Assembly (NCBI RefSeq): GCF_026626745.1
Contig: NZ_JAPNJW010000001.1
Location: 1,952,001-2,016,000, forward strand
Length of the DNA: 64,000 nt
Direction: 5' to 3'
DNA from: Nannocystis sp. RBIL2
Lineage (GTDB): Bacteria; Myxococcota_A; Polyangia; Nannocystales; Nannocystaceae
Below are positions 17,394-25,804 of the stretch, piece by piece. Position numbers and translations under genes: made by a program. The stretch's first letter is position 1. The number at the start of each line of letters is the position of its first letter. A model generated the notes under the pieces. It did no database searches. It saw only the letters and a program-made list of their open reading frames with translations, and was not told the DNA's origin.

Positions 17394-19917
17394 TCGACTT
17401 CGCTTCCTCTTGGTCCGAGAGCGCGCTCGGGACTTGCAAGGGTACCATCAGCTTCGGCGTCGGCGCGACAACGAAGACCTCCTTGCCGGCGTGGATCACG
17501 TAGCGGGCGATCGTACCCCTGTCGTCGAAGATGGGCCCGCTGCCCCGGTGATGTCCTGGTGTGCCGTTCCAGGCGGCCTTGACCTGGGCCATCGTGGAAC
17601 CGTGCATCGTGATATGCACTTCCACGTGTGAGTAACCGGCATCCCGAGCTTTCACCAGCGCGTCGACCGCATGCACGCGCACCAGGTTGACCTTCGCTGA
17701 ACCGTGGGATCGCTTGAGGGACACCGGACGGCCGCTCGTCTCGCTCACTCCGTCGATCCCCGGATAATCTCCACCCATCGGCGTCTCGCTGAACAGCACG
17801 AACGTCTCTCCAGTCTTCGCGGAGATCTCCAGCGCCTGGTCGATCTCGCCGTCGGACATCACCTTGCGAGAAAATTTCACTTTCACGCCGCCCTCCTCGA
17901 ACTCGTACTTGAGGGCGGGATCCAGCGGATCGCTGTGCGTCCGAACCGCGGCGTCCGCGTCGTCGAGCTCGGCTCTATATGCCTTAGTTTGCTCTCTCAA
18001 GGTCGCCTCGATCTTATGTGGCGGCATCTTGGAGAGCATCGCCTCGACGTCCTGAGTCTTGCGAGTGGAATGGGTCTCCTCCATCCATCGGTAGAACCCG
18101 AGCCGCACCTCCGCGGGGAGGGCCTCGGCCATCGCTCGCTCCACCGGACCGGCCGCGGGGTGCGGCGCCGGCGTGCGCACGGGCACGATGCGCGGCAGCG
18201 GGGTCGCGCCTCCGGGACTCGCGGGCACTCCACCCGGCCGCCGCAGACCGATCTGGGTGCTTCCCGCGAACGTCTTCGGCCCTCCCCAGGCCGTGGCGAC
18301 CCCTCCGAGCCCGCTGCCGAGCAGCTGCGAGCGGTCCTCCGTGCTGAGCGTCTGCTCGGTCCCCAGCCGCGTGCCCGAGAGGCCCTCGACCAGCGGGCTC
18401 GCGCCGACCACGTCACCCGCCGCATGGATCACGGAATTCTCGAATGGCACCTCCACGCCCGCGTCCTGCGCCTCCTGTCGCCGGTCCACCAGCGCCTTGC
18501 CGCCGGACGCGAGCCCGAGTCCGACCAGCAACCAGGTGACCTGTCCCAGCGTCAGCACCTCGAGGCCGACCAGGAGGCCCGCACCTGCGACCACGGCGAG
18601 CCCCGTGGCGGCCGTGCTGGCGAAGGAGCGACCGGCGATCCCCCAGTCGATGTCTGACTTCGTGTCGACCGGAATGCAAGGGACGGCGTCCTCGGCGACC
18701 TGGTGCGAGGCTTGAAGCATCATCGCGCTGGGCGGCTCGACCCGGACGGCGCGCCTCGTCCGCGATGGAGGGGCGAAGAGGCAGATGTCGAAGAGCGTGC
18801 CCTCCTCGCGGCTCCAACCGGCGACCAGGACGGCTGCTCGCGCCACAACACCTTTCGACGGGTGGCGGAAGGACCAGTAGGGATATTGGTCGGGACCGCG
18901 GAGGACCCAGGTCTCTGCGCTCTCGGCGAGCGTCGTCTCGTCCACCTGCCCGGACGCCACGATCGCGGCGCGCACCTCGGCGAGCGTGGGCTTGGTCGAT
19001 TGGGTCGCCGTCGATCGCCACCAGTAGCCCATCGATGCATAGGCGCTCTCGTCGAAGGGATCGGCAGCGTGGGCCGGATCGTCGGCCGTGGGGCCGGCCG
19101 GCGCCCGATAGATCATGCCCGGGACGGCGCGACCGGCGGGTGACGGTGCCGAAGGATCGCGGGCGTACCCCTGCTGCACCACGTGCGTGAGCTCGTGGGC
19201 CAGCAGCCGTCGCCCCTCCCGCGAGCCCGTCGCATACTGGCCCGGTGCGAACACGATGTCGGGTCCCACGGTGAAGGCGCGCGCGCGCAGCGATCGTGCC
19301 ATCGCGCCGGCCTCGCCGTCGGCATGGACGCGCACGCGGCTGAAGTCGCTGCCGAGCTGCTGCCCGAAGAACGCCTGGTCACGAGGTGCGAGCGGCAAAC
19401 CGCGCCCGCGCAGCGCGGCGATCCGCCCCGCGAACTCGTCCGATCGTGCGGACGGCGAGCCATCGCTGGGCGCTCGCGGCTCCGCGGCGGCGCGCGCGAC
19501 CGGCTCGACCCGCTTCAGGCTCACGATGCGACGGGCGGGCGCCCGATTCGAATGGGAGCCGCTCGCCTGCGGCTGCTCCTGCGCGAGCATCACCCGCTCG
19601 GCCGCCTTGTCGGCCTCGCGCTCCAGCGGATCGTCGGCCGTCGAGACCTCCAGCTTGGCCTGGAGTCGGAAGCCGAGGCCGGCGATCGATTCCGACGCAA
19701 CCGCGCTCGCGGCCTCCCGCTCGGCGGCGCCGCGTTGCGCCATGCTCTGCAGCGAGGAAGGCGCGCCGTCCGGATCGGCCGCAGCGCGGCCGACCCGGCA
19801 ATGCGTGGATCCATTCCTCGCATACGGTTTTTCCTTGACGTTGGCGTTCGCAGCGTTCGCCGGGGCGCGTCTCGCGTAGGTATAGCCCATCTGTCCGCAG
19901 TATATCGAATGCGTCAT
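17386..19917 (-). CDS. DUF4157 (eCIS-core) polymorphic toxin
   Basis: The protein is about 843 residues if started at ATG 19917; ATG 19890 (MGYTYARRAP) is an equally possible start, and neither has a strong RBS. A disordered N-terminus is followed by a DUF4157 domain. It contains FFGQQLGSDFSRVRVHADGEA-type sequence and the zincin motif LAHELTHVVQQG near residue 240. A hydrophobic stretch (about 433-475) could help cross a membrane. The C-terminal ~220 residues are the presumed effector. DYPGIDG near 718 and PVSLK near 733 could be a degenerate PD-(D/E)xK nuclease core, though a Ser stands where Glu/Gln is usual. DUF4157 is known from toxins loaded in contractile injection systems. No injection-system gene is in this window. 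Four tandem paralogues follow. Confidence 0.78.
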   Translation of the reverse strand: MTHSIYCGQMGYTYARRAPANAANANVKEKPYARNGSTHCRVGRAAADPDGAPSSLQSMAQRGAAEREAASAVASESIAGLGFRLQAKLEVSTADDPLEREADKAAERVMLAQEQPQASGSHSNRAPARRIVSLKRVEPVARAAAEPRAPSDGSPSARSDEFAGRIAALRGRGLPLAPRDQAFFGQQLGSDFSRVRVHADGEAGAMARSLRARAFTVGPDIVFAPGQYATGSREGRRLLAHELTHVVQQGYARDPSAPSPAGRAVPGMIYRAPAGPTADDPAHAADPFDESAYASMGYWWRSTATQSTKPTLAEVRAAIVASGQVDETTLAESAETWVLRGPDQYPYWSFRHPSKGVVARAAVLVAGWSREEGTLFDICLFAPPSRTRRAVRVEPPSAMMLQASHQVAEDAVPCIPVDTKSDIDWGIAGRSFASTAATGLAVVAGAGLLVGLEVLTLGQVTWLLVGLGLASGGKALVDRRQEAQDAGVEVPFENSVIHAAGDVVGASPLVEGLSGTRLGTEQTLSTEDRSQLLGSGLGGVATAWGGPKTFAGSTQIGLRRPGGVPASPGGATPLPRIVPVRTPAPHPAAGPVERAMAEALPAEVRLGFYRWMEETHSTRKTQDVEAMLSKMPPHKIEATLREQTKAYRAELDDADAAVRTHSDPLDPALKYEFEEGGVKVKFSRKVMSDGEIDQALEISAKTGETFVLFSETPMGGDYPGIDGVSETSGRPVSLKRSHGSAKVNLVRVHAVDALVKARDAGYSHVEVHITMHGSTMAQVKAAWNGTPGHHRGSGPIFDDRGTIARYVIHAGKEVFVVAPTPKLMVPLQVPSALSDQEEAKSSE

Positions 19918-20251
19918 CCACGAGCCGGAGAAATTGAATGAGCGATCGTCGACGCGGCCGCTGGGCCCGTGGTCGATTCGGGCGCCTCTGCGATGAACAC
20001 GCATGCCGCTGGTCGCGCAGCGAAGATGCGTTCGTCTCCGCAGCCTCGCGCCTTTACCGAGGAGAGGTTCGCTTTGCCCCAATGACTCGTCGACACCATC
20101 GGCTCGGCTCTGAACACCGGCTGCGAGGCCGCTCGCGTCGCGGGAGCGATTTCAGATTCACCGACGACAGCACGCGACCGCCCCGTCGCCCACGCAGAGC
20201 TCGCCAGGACTCCGCGCTACCGGGTGCACCTATCCGCCCGCTCGCGCGCGC
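19918..20251. other. Intergenic region upstream of the toxin (334 bp)
   Basis: No gene is supported. It should contain the toxin promoter and the 3' untranslated end of the 157-residue gene. It is less G+C-rich than its surroundings near 19905-19945, but no clear promoter or terminator was identified. Confidence 0.5.
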
Positions 20252-20725
20252 CTATCCGCCGCGGATGCGCGCCGACAGCTCGTCGAGCTGCGCGAGCTCG
20301 CGGCTCGGGTCCGTCACTCGCACGAAGCGCGCCTCGGGCACCGTCGGGGAGCCGGGATCCAGGTGGCTCGTCAGCACGGGCTCCTCATCCTCGTCGACCC
20401 GCCGGAACTCGAGCGTGCACGCGCGCACCTGCCAGCGCCGGCTCTCGTAGCCCATCCCTGCCGCATTGCTGCGATCGCGCAGCTCCGGCAGCTCGACGAC
20501 CAGCCGGTCCTTCGTGGCGCGGAACGTGCCCTCGCCGAACTTCTCGTCGGTGCCGTAATTCGACGCGTAGATCTGCCCGTAGCGCGCGATCTTCCGCCCC
20601 GCAGCGTCCCGGCTCAGCACGAGCACGTGGAGCTCCATCATGTGGTCGTGGCGATCTTCGGTGTCCTCGTCCGGATCGTAGGTGTCCTCGATCCATGTCC
20701 CGAGCAGGTCGCTCTGCGTGGCCAT
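20252..20725 (-). CDS. Hypothetical protein (157 aa)
   Basis: The protein begins MATQSDLLGTWIEDTYDPDEDTED and looks like a small soluble beta-rich domain. LLGTWIE followed by ELHVLVLSRD and GTFRATKDRLVVELPE recalls lipocalin-like or other stress-related 'LxGxW' folds. There is no signal peptide or catalytic motif. It is preceded by the FHA gene in the same orientation with a 41-bp gap, so the two may be co-transcribed. Function unknown. Confidence 0.6.
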   Translation of the reverse strand: MATQSDLLGTWIEDTYDPDEDTEDRHDHMMELHVLVLSRDAAGRKIARYGQIYASNYGTDEKFGEGTFRATKDRLVVELPELRDRSNAAGMGYESRRWQVRACTLEFRRVDEDEEPVLTSHLDPGSPTVPEARFVRVTDPSRELAQLDELSARIRGG

Positions 20726-20766
20726 CGGCGCAGGATATCCGCAAAAGAGCCGCTGATCCACCGGCG

Positions 20767-21168
20767 TCATTCGGGCCGCGGCGCGACCGAGAACACGACG
20801 CTCCCCACATACACGCGATCGCCCGCGTGCAGGCCCGCGCGGGTGACCTTGCGGCCGTTCACGACCACGCCGCAGGCGCTGTCGAGATCGGTGACGATGC
20901 AATGACCGGCGCCGTCGAAGCTGATCGAGCACGTCCGGCGCGACAGCGTCACGTCGTCGATGACGAGGTCGCAGCCCGGCGCGCGACCGATGACCGTGAC
21001 CGCCCGCTCGAGGGCGACCGCGCGACCGCCGAACACCACCCACGCGCCCCGCGGGCGCCCGTCCTCGGCGAGCGCGAAGCGCAGCGGCGGGCCTGCCGGC
21101 GCCGCCTCGTGATCTCCCGCCGCTGCCAGGTGGGCACACGCACCGCAGCAAAACGCCTCCTCGACCAC
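20767..21168 (-). CDS. FHA-domain protein with N-terminal cysteine motif
   Basis: This 133-residue protein has an FHA domain filling residues about 45-130. Its core motifs are present: VIGRAPGCDLVIDDVTLSRR, SISFDGAGHCIVTDLDS and GVVVNGRKV. FHA domains bind phosphothreonine peptides, so it may be a partner of one of the local Ser/Thr kinases. The N-terminus FCCGACAH could bind a metal. The GTG start at 21168 is chosen because upstream sequence is the short divergent promoter region to the DTW gene (54 bp). No membrane segment. Confidence 0.75.
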   Translation of the reverse strand: MVEEAFCCGACAHLAAAGDHEAAPAGPPLRFALAEDGRPRGAWVVFGGRAVALERAVTVIGRAPGCDLVIDDVTLSRRTCSISFDGAGHCIVTDLDSACGVVVNGRKVTRAGLHAGDRVYVGSVVFSVAPRPE

Positions 21169-21222
21169 GCCACCAGGGTAGCACGCGCCCCGCGCCTCGC
21201 GCCTCGTGGTAGACGACCGGCC

Positions 21223-22335
21223 GTGGAGCCTCGAGAACACTGTCCGCGGTGTCGTCGCCCCCGGCAGGTGTGCTGGTGCAGCGCAGTCGTGCCGGTGCCC
21301 AGCCGCACCCGCGTCGTGTTCTTGCAGCACCCGCGCGAGTTCAGGGTCGGCGTCAGCACCTGCCGCATGGCTCACCTGTCGCTGCCCGGCTCGCAGCTGC
21401 ACGTCACCCTCGACCCCGACCGCCAGCCCGCGCTCGCCGAGCTGCTCGCCGCGCCCGACACTCACCTGCTGTTCCCCTCCGCCGACGCCACCGACGTCGA
21501 CGCCCTCACTCGCGCCCCGCACACCCTCGTGGTCGTCGACGGCACCTGGGCCAACGCGCGCAAGCTGGTCGGCCGCAGCGCCCTGCTGCGCGGGCTCCCG
21601 CGGCTGTTCTTCCGCCCCGACTTCGCCAGCAACTACCGCATCCGCCGCGAGCCCGACGATCACTGCCTCTCGACCATCGAGGCCACCGCGCACGTGCTCG
21701 AGCGCCTCGAGCGCGCCCCGGGCCGCTACACGCCGATCCTCTCGGCCTTCGAGCGCATGGTCGACATGCAGCTCGCCTACGTCGCCACGGGCGCCGGCGC
21801 CGACCGTCACCGCCAGCACAAGCCGCCGCGCGCACCCAAGCCCGCCGTCGATCTGCGCGCCCCGCTGCGGGCCGTCGCCGACCGACTGGTGCTCCTGCAC
21901 GTCGAGCCCAACGCCTGGCCCTACGCCACCCCGGACGCTCCGCCCGTCGAGGCCATCGAGCTGCGGGCCGTGCGGGTCGCCACCGGCGAGCGCTTCACCG
22001 CCTTGCTGGCCCCGCGCCAGCGCCTGTCCCCGCGCGTGACCTTCAACCTCGATCTGCCCGAGGCCGACATCCGCGCCGGCGCCCCGCTGGCGGCCACCCA
22101 GGCCGCATGGCGCGAGTTCCTCGGCCCCGACGCGGTGCTCGGGATCTGGGGCTACCACGCCCTGTCGCTGCTGCGCGTGGAGCCCGGCTGGACCATCGCG
22201 CCCGAGCTCGACCTGCGCGCCTTGTGGCAGCGGGCCATCGGCCGCGCCGAGAACCTCCCCGACGGCCAGGGCCGCGCCCCCCGCCGGATCGCCGCGCTCG
22301 AGCAGTCCCTGCGCGCGCTCCTGGCCGACGCGTGA
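21223..22335 (+). CDS. DTW-domain tRNA-modifying enzyme with C-terminal extra domain
   Basis: The 370-residue protein starts at GTG and opens with a zinc-binding pattern C7xxC10...C17xC19. The DTW domain follows, with VVFLQHP, SxCRM and the signature VVVDGTWANARKL near residue 110. DTW enzymes transfer an aminocarboxypropyl group from SAM to uridine in tRNA. Residues about 210-345 form an added region (LVLLHVEP...VEAIELRAV...FTALLAPRQRLSP...WREFLGPDAVLGIWGYHAL) that resembles a DnaQ-type exonuclease fold without its acidic residues. It is probably a degenerate RNA-binding or structural domain. It converges on the phospholipid synthase gene with a 13-bp gap. Confidence 0.8.
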   Translation: MEPREHCPRCRRPRQVCWCSAVVPVPSRTRVVFLQHPREFRVGVSTCRMAHLSLPGSQLHVTLDPDRQPALAELLAAPDTHLLFPSADATDVDALTRAPHTLVVVDGTWANARKLVGRSALLRGLPRLFFRPDFASNYRIRREPDDHCLSTIEATAHVLERLERAPGRYTPILSAFERMVDMQLAYVATGAGADRHRQHKPPRAPKPAVDLRAPLRAVADRLVLLHVEPNAWPYATPDAPPVEAIELRAVRVATGERFTALLAPRQRLSPRVTFNLDLPEADIRAGAPLAATQAAWREFLGPDAVLGIWGYHALSLLRVEPGWTIAPELDLRALWQRAIGRAENLPDGQGRAPRRIAALEQSLRALLADA

Positions 22336-22348
22336 CCCTCGGTCCTCA

Positions 22349-22960
22349 TCACGGCTTGGGGATGTGCAGCGTCTTGCTGATCATCAACGAGCCCGACAGC
22401 GCGAACATCAGCACCAGCGGGTGCAGCTGCCAGCCGAGGTCGACAGAGCCGAACCACAGCGAGTCGCCGAGCCGGCCGTTCCAGGCCGCCAGCGCCAGCA
22501 CCACCACCAGCACGAGGCTGGTCGGGATCGGCGTGCCCTCGAAGTAGCGGACCTTGCCGTCGTCGCCCGACAGCGACTCCGCGGTGACGTTGTAGCGGGC
22601 CAAGCGGCTGACGCCGCAGCAGACGAAGTACGACAGGACGACCCAGTCCCAGCCGCCCTGCATGCCGCAGGCGTAGGCCAGCGCGGCCGGGGCCACGCCG
22701 AACGAGATCACGTCCGCGAGCGAGTCGAGCTCGCGGCCCATGCTCGACGACTTGCGCCGCCAGCGGGCGATCCGGCCGTCCAGCGCGTCGAACAGGAACG
22801 CCAGCGGGATCAGGGCCATGCCCTGCAGCAGCGCGTGCGGGCGCCCGTCCTGCAGGAAGCGCATCGCGGCGAACACGGCCCCGGTGCCGCAGAACGCGTT
22901 CGCCAGCGTGAACCAGTCGGCCAGGTGAAACTCGCGGATCATGGAGAAGTGGCGCTTCAT
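22349..22960 (-). CDS. pssA: CDP-diacylglycerol-serine O-phosphatidyltransferase
   Basis: The 203-residue integral membrane enzyme has the CDP-alcohol phosphotransferase signature D58ALDGRIAR66...G75RELD79SLAD83, with all catalytic aspartates present, and about six hydrophobic helices. It would make phosphatidylserine from CDP-diacylglycerol and serine, the first step to phosphatidylethanolamine. Length and the N-terminal FTLANAFCGTGAVFAA favour serine as acceptor over glycerol phosphate. The start at ATG 22960 was chosen over upstream codons because the conserved N-terminal helix begins there. Confidence 0.85.
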   Translation of the reverse strand: MKRHFSMIREFHLADWFTLANAFCGTGAVFAAMRFLQDGRPHALLQGMALIPLAFLFDALDGRIARWRRKSSSMGRELDSLADVISFGVAPAALAYACGMQGGWDWVVLSYFVCCGVSRLARYNVTAESLSGDDGKVRYFEGTPIPTSLVLVVVLALAAWNGRLGDSLWFGSVDLGWQLHPLVLMFALSGSLMISKTLHIPKP

Positions 22961-23190
22961 CGTGGTCTGCCTCGCTCGCCGGTCAGGGTGCCAAAGATCG
23001 GCCTCGATTGCAGACAACCGTGGCCGCCGGCGAGCCCCCGCGCAAGAAGTTCAGAAACGCCCCGCGGGACGCACACGAGGCCGGGCACCGACCTGATCCG
23101 GGCGAAAAGCCCGGGCCCTGCGCGCCTCGCCGGCCGCGCCGCGCGGGCGAGCGCGGCACGGACCTGCGATCCCCGATAAGCTCGGGCGCG

Positions 23191-23985
23191 ATGAGCGAGC
23201 TCCGCGTCTATCACATCCCCGTCTGCCCCTTCAGCCAGCGCCTCGAGATCCTCCTCGCGCTCAAAGGCCTCGGCGGGGCGGTGAAGTTCGAGGTCGTCGA
23301 CGTGACCCGGCCGCGTGACCCCGCGCTCCTCGCCAAGACGCCGGGCAGCACCAGCTTGCCGATCCTCGAGACCGAGACCGGCGGCGTCCTGCGCGAGAGC
23401 CTGGTCCTGATGCAGTACCTCGACGATCGCTTCCCCGAGCGGCGCGTCGCCGCGAGCGACCCGTTCGCGCGCGCCGTCGAGAACATGCTGACCGCCCTGT
23501 GCAGCGACTTCGTCAACGCCGGCTACGGCTACGTGATGAACCAGGACCCGGGCAAGCGCGAGGCGCTGCGGGACCGGCTGCTCGCGCACTACGCCGGCAT
23601 CGACGCCTTCCTCGCCCGCTACAGCCCCGACCGCACCTTCCTCCACGACGAATTCGGCTGGGCCGAGGCGGTCTTCACCCCCATGTTCATGCGCTTCTGG
23701 TTCGTCGAGTACTATGAAGACTTCGCGCTCCCGGACGAGCCGAAGTACGCGCGGGTCCGGCGCTGGCAAGCCGCCTGCCTCGCGCACCCGTCCGCGCAGC
23801 AGGTCACGCGCGAGGAGATCGTCAAGATCTACTACGACTATTCGCGCGGCGTGGGCAACGGCGCCCTGCCCGAGGGGCGCACTGTCTCGTCGGTCGCGTT
23901 CGAGCCGCACTGGTCGCGCCGGCCGATGCCCCCGCGCGAGAAGTACGGCCGGAACGCGACGGACGCCGAGCTCGGCCTCGTCTGA
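23191..23985 (+). CDS. Glutathione S-transferase-like protein
   Basis: This 264-residue protein has an N-terminal thioredoxin-like GST domain with the redox-type site C12PFSQR, then STSLPILETETGGVLRESLVLMQYLDDRF, the cis-Pro and Glu/Ser glutathione-binding elements. An all-helical C-terminal domain follows. The cysteine active site suggests an omega- or glutaredoxin-like GST acting in thiol transfer rather than conjugation. The C-terminal tail (about residues 215-264) is longer than usual and proline/arginine-rich. The gene converges on the ferritin-like lipoprotein gene with a hairpin repeat between them. Confidence 0.8.
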   Translation: MSELRVYHIPVCPFSQRLEILLALKGLGGAVKFEVVDVTRPRDPALLAKTPGSTSLPILETETGGVLRESLVLMQYLDDRFPERRVAASDPFARAVENMLTALCSDFVNAGYGYVMNQDPGKREALRDRLLAHYAGIDAFLARYSPDRTFLHDEFGWAEAVFTPMFMRFWFVEYYEDFALPDEPKYARVRRWQAACLAHPSAQQVTREEIVKIYYDYSRGVGNGALPEGRTVSSVAFEPHWSRRPMPPREKYGRNATDAELGLV

Positions 23986-23999
23986 GGCCGAGCCCGACA

Positions 24000-24041
24000 C
24001 ATGCACTTTCGGACATGCCCCTTCGAGCATGTCCCGAAATT
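24000..24041. terminator. 14-bp-period hairpin repeat, locus 3
   Basis: CATG cores lie at 24000, 24014 and 24028. TTCGGACATGC (24009-24019) pairs with GCATGTCCCGAA (24027-24038) with one bulge. The 55-bp convergent gap is almost wholly this element. Confidence 0.72.
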
Positions 24042-25504
24042 CACGCAGCGGCCGCCGGCGCATGGCGGGCCAGCAGCGCCCGGCCGGCCGGGCCGATGAC
24101 CGCGACCATCGCCCGCCGGGCCACCGCCGCGCGGCCGGCCGCCCCGAGGCGCCCGTGCGCGAGCATCCCTTCGGACATGTCCTCTTCAACATGTCCCAAA
24201 GCTCTCCCCACCTTCGCCTCCGCCGCCGCCAGCGCCGCCGCGCAGGCCGCGTGGACCTCTGACCCGCCGCGCTCCAGGGCCCAGGCCACGGAGCTCCAGG
24301 CCAGCTCTGCGTGGCGCAGCTCGTCGGCGGCGATCTGCGCCAGCGCTGCGCGCACCGCCGGGTCCTGCGCACGGGCCAGCGCCGCCTCGGCCTGCAGGGC
24401 CGCCAGCGTCTCGCCGATACAGCCCTCGCGCAGCGTCGCCACGGTCACCGCCACCAGATCGTCGGCGCCCGCGAGCGCGCCGGCCAGCGGCAGCGGCGAC
24501 GGCCCCCGCGCCTCGCCGCCGTAGGCCGCCGCCAGCCCGAAGCACAGCCGCGCGTGCACGATCTCGTCGGCCATCGCCTGCTGTGCCGCCTCGACCAGCG
24601 CAGCCGGGGCCCCGAGCGCCAGCAGCTGCAGCGCGAAGCGGGCGAACGCGGCCACCGACGCGTGCTCGGCCAGGCCGTCCTCGAGCCATTCGGCGGCCAG
24701 CGCCGCCCGCTCGGTCGAAGACAGCCCGGCCAGCGTGGGCGCGACCGGCGAGCTCCAGTCGGCGCGGGCGACCGGGCGCGCCGTGCGAGCTGTCTCTTCG
24801 ACCAGGAAGGGCCGCCCGCAGCACGCCTCCTCCCACCTGACCGTCATGCAGCACTGCCCGCGCTGCTCGAACACCTCGGACAGCGGCATCCCGTAGAGTC
24901 CGCAATCGCTGGCGATCGGCACCTCGACCCCGTCACACAGCCCGCTGTCGCCGGTCGTGCCGGTCGTCGTGTCGCCGGTCGTCGTGCCGTCGCCCGTCGT
25001 CGTATCACCGGTCGTCGTGTCACCGGGCGGGTCGACACATTCGACCGTCTCATAATAGTCAATCGGGCAGTCCGATGTCCGATCGCTGTCGCTCCACGCG
25101 GTCGTCTCGTCGGGATCGGGGCCCGTCATCTCCCCCGTCGTCGCGGTCGCGGTGCCCGGCTCCGTCTCCGTCGCGGTGCCCGGCCCCGTCGCGGTCGCGG
25201 TGCCCGGCTCCGTCTCCGTCGCGGTGCCCGGCTCCGTCGCGCTCGCAGTGCCCGGCTCCGTCTCCGTCGCGGTGCCCGGCACCGTCCCCGTCACCGGCCC
25301 GGGCGACGTGCCTTGCGTCGTCTCCGCGCTCGTCTCGTCGCCCGCGGTGGTCGTGCCGACCCCCGACACCTGGCCCTCCGTCGCGCCGATCGGCCGGTCC
25401 GCGCACGCGCCCGCGAGCGCCAGCGGAGCCACCCCGGCGGCCCGCAGCAGCGCCGCCAACACCTGCGCCTCGCGCAGCGTCACCCTCAAGTCGAAGCTCT
25501 TCAT
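24041..25504 (-). CDS. Ferritin-like domain lipoprotein
   Basis: The 487-residue protein has a long N-region and lipobox LALAGAC (Cys34), so it is likely anchored in the envelope. A linker of TGTATETEPG-type repeats and TTTGDTTTGD follows (about 45-190), then a small Cys-rich segment (SDCGLYG...QCCMTVRWEEACCGRPF). The C-terminal ~200 residues form a helical ferritin-like domain. Candidate di-iron ligands appear in EHASVAAFARF, MADEIVHARLC and ADELRHAELAW. The domain may oxidise or store metal or sense redox state. A 14-bp-period hairpin repeat lies inside the 3' part of the coding sequence and encodes HVEEDMSEGM. Confidence 0.78.
   Translation of the reverse strand: MKSFDLRVTLREAQVLAALLRAAGVAPLALAGACADRPIGATEGQVSGVGTTTAGDETSAETTQGTSPGPVTGTVPGTATETEPGTASATEPGTATETEPGTATATGPGTATETEPGTATATTGEMTGPDPDETTAWSDSDRTSDCPIDYYETVECVDPPGDTTTGDTTTGDGTTTGDTTTGTTGDSGLCDGVEVPIASDCGLYGMPLSEVFEQRGQCCMTVRWEEACCGRPFLVEETARTARPVARADWSSPVAPTLAGLSSTERAALAAEWLEDGLAEHASVAAFARFALQLLALGAPAALVEAAQQAMADEIVHARLCFGLAAAYGGEARGPSPLPLAGALAGADDLVAVTVATLREGCIGETLAALQAEAALARAQDPAVRAALAQIAADELRHAELAWSSVAWALERGGSEVHAACAAALAAAEAKVGRALGHVEEDMSEGMLAHGRLGAAGRAAVARRAMVAVIGPAGRALLARHAPAAAA
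24176..24203. repeat. 14-bp-period hairpin repeat, locus 4 (inside a coding sequence)
   Basis: CATGTCC occurs at 24176 and 24190, 14 bp apart, within the ferritin-like gene. The reading frame is kept. It shows that the element can sit in coding DNA. Confidence 0.65.
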
Positions 25505-25804
25505 CGGACCTGCATACCACGCCGCGTCCCGGCGAGACAGCACCGCCCACAGCCTCCGCATGGCCGCAAGGACATGCCCCAAAGAGCATATCAACAGCGT
25601 TCTCGATCGCTCCACCTCAGCGCGCGACCGCGAGCCCGCAGTGGCCTCGCAGGTCACTCCGGCGACCGGGCGTGTCCTCCCAGGCCACGCCCGCGCCCGG
25701 AAGGCCGCCAGGACCTCGCGGCCAGCGTGGCACGGCGACTGCACAGGCGCCGCGCATCCGGCCGGCCCGCGCCCCCGCGCCCCGCCCGGACCTTGGGAAC
25801 GAAC
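25505..25804. other. Divergent intergenic region (300 bp)
   Basis: It lies between the ferritin-like and vWFD lipoprotein genes and should carry both promoters. The only recognisable element is the hairpin repeat at 25559-25592. Confidence 0.55.
25559..25592. repeat. 14-bp-period hairpin repeat, locus 5
   Basis: CATG at 25559 and 25573 and CATA at 25587 keep the exact 14-bp spacing; GGACATGCCCC spans 25570-25580. Confidence 0.65.

Noticed and set aside
13933..17631. Plus-strand frames of 350-626 codons across the immunity array
   Set aside because: They read through the junctions between paralogues, are Arg/Ser-rich, and simply mirror the repeated minus-strand genes.
17386..19917. Assigning the toxin locus to a complete contractile injection system
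   Set aside because: No sheath, tube, baseplate or ATPase genes are present in the window; only the DUF4157 domain hints at such delivery.
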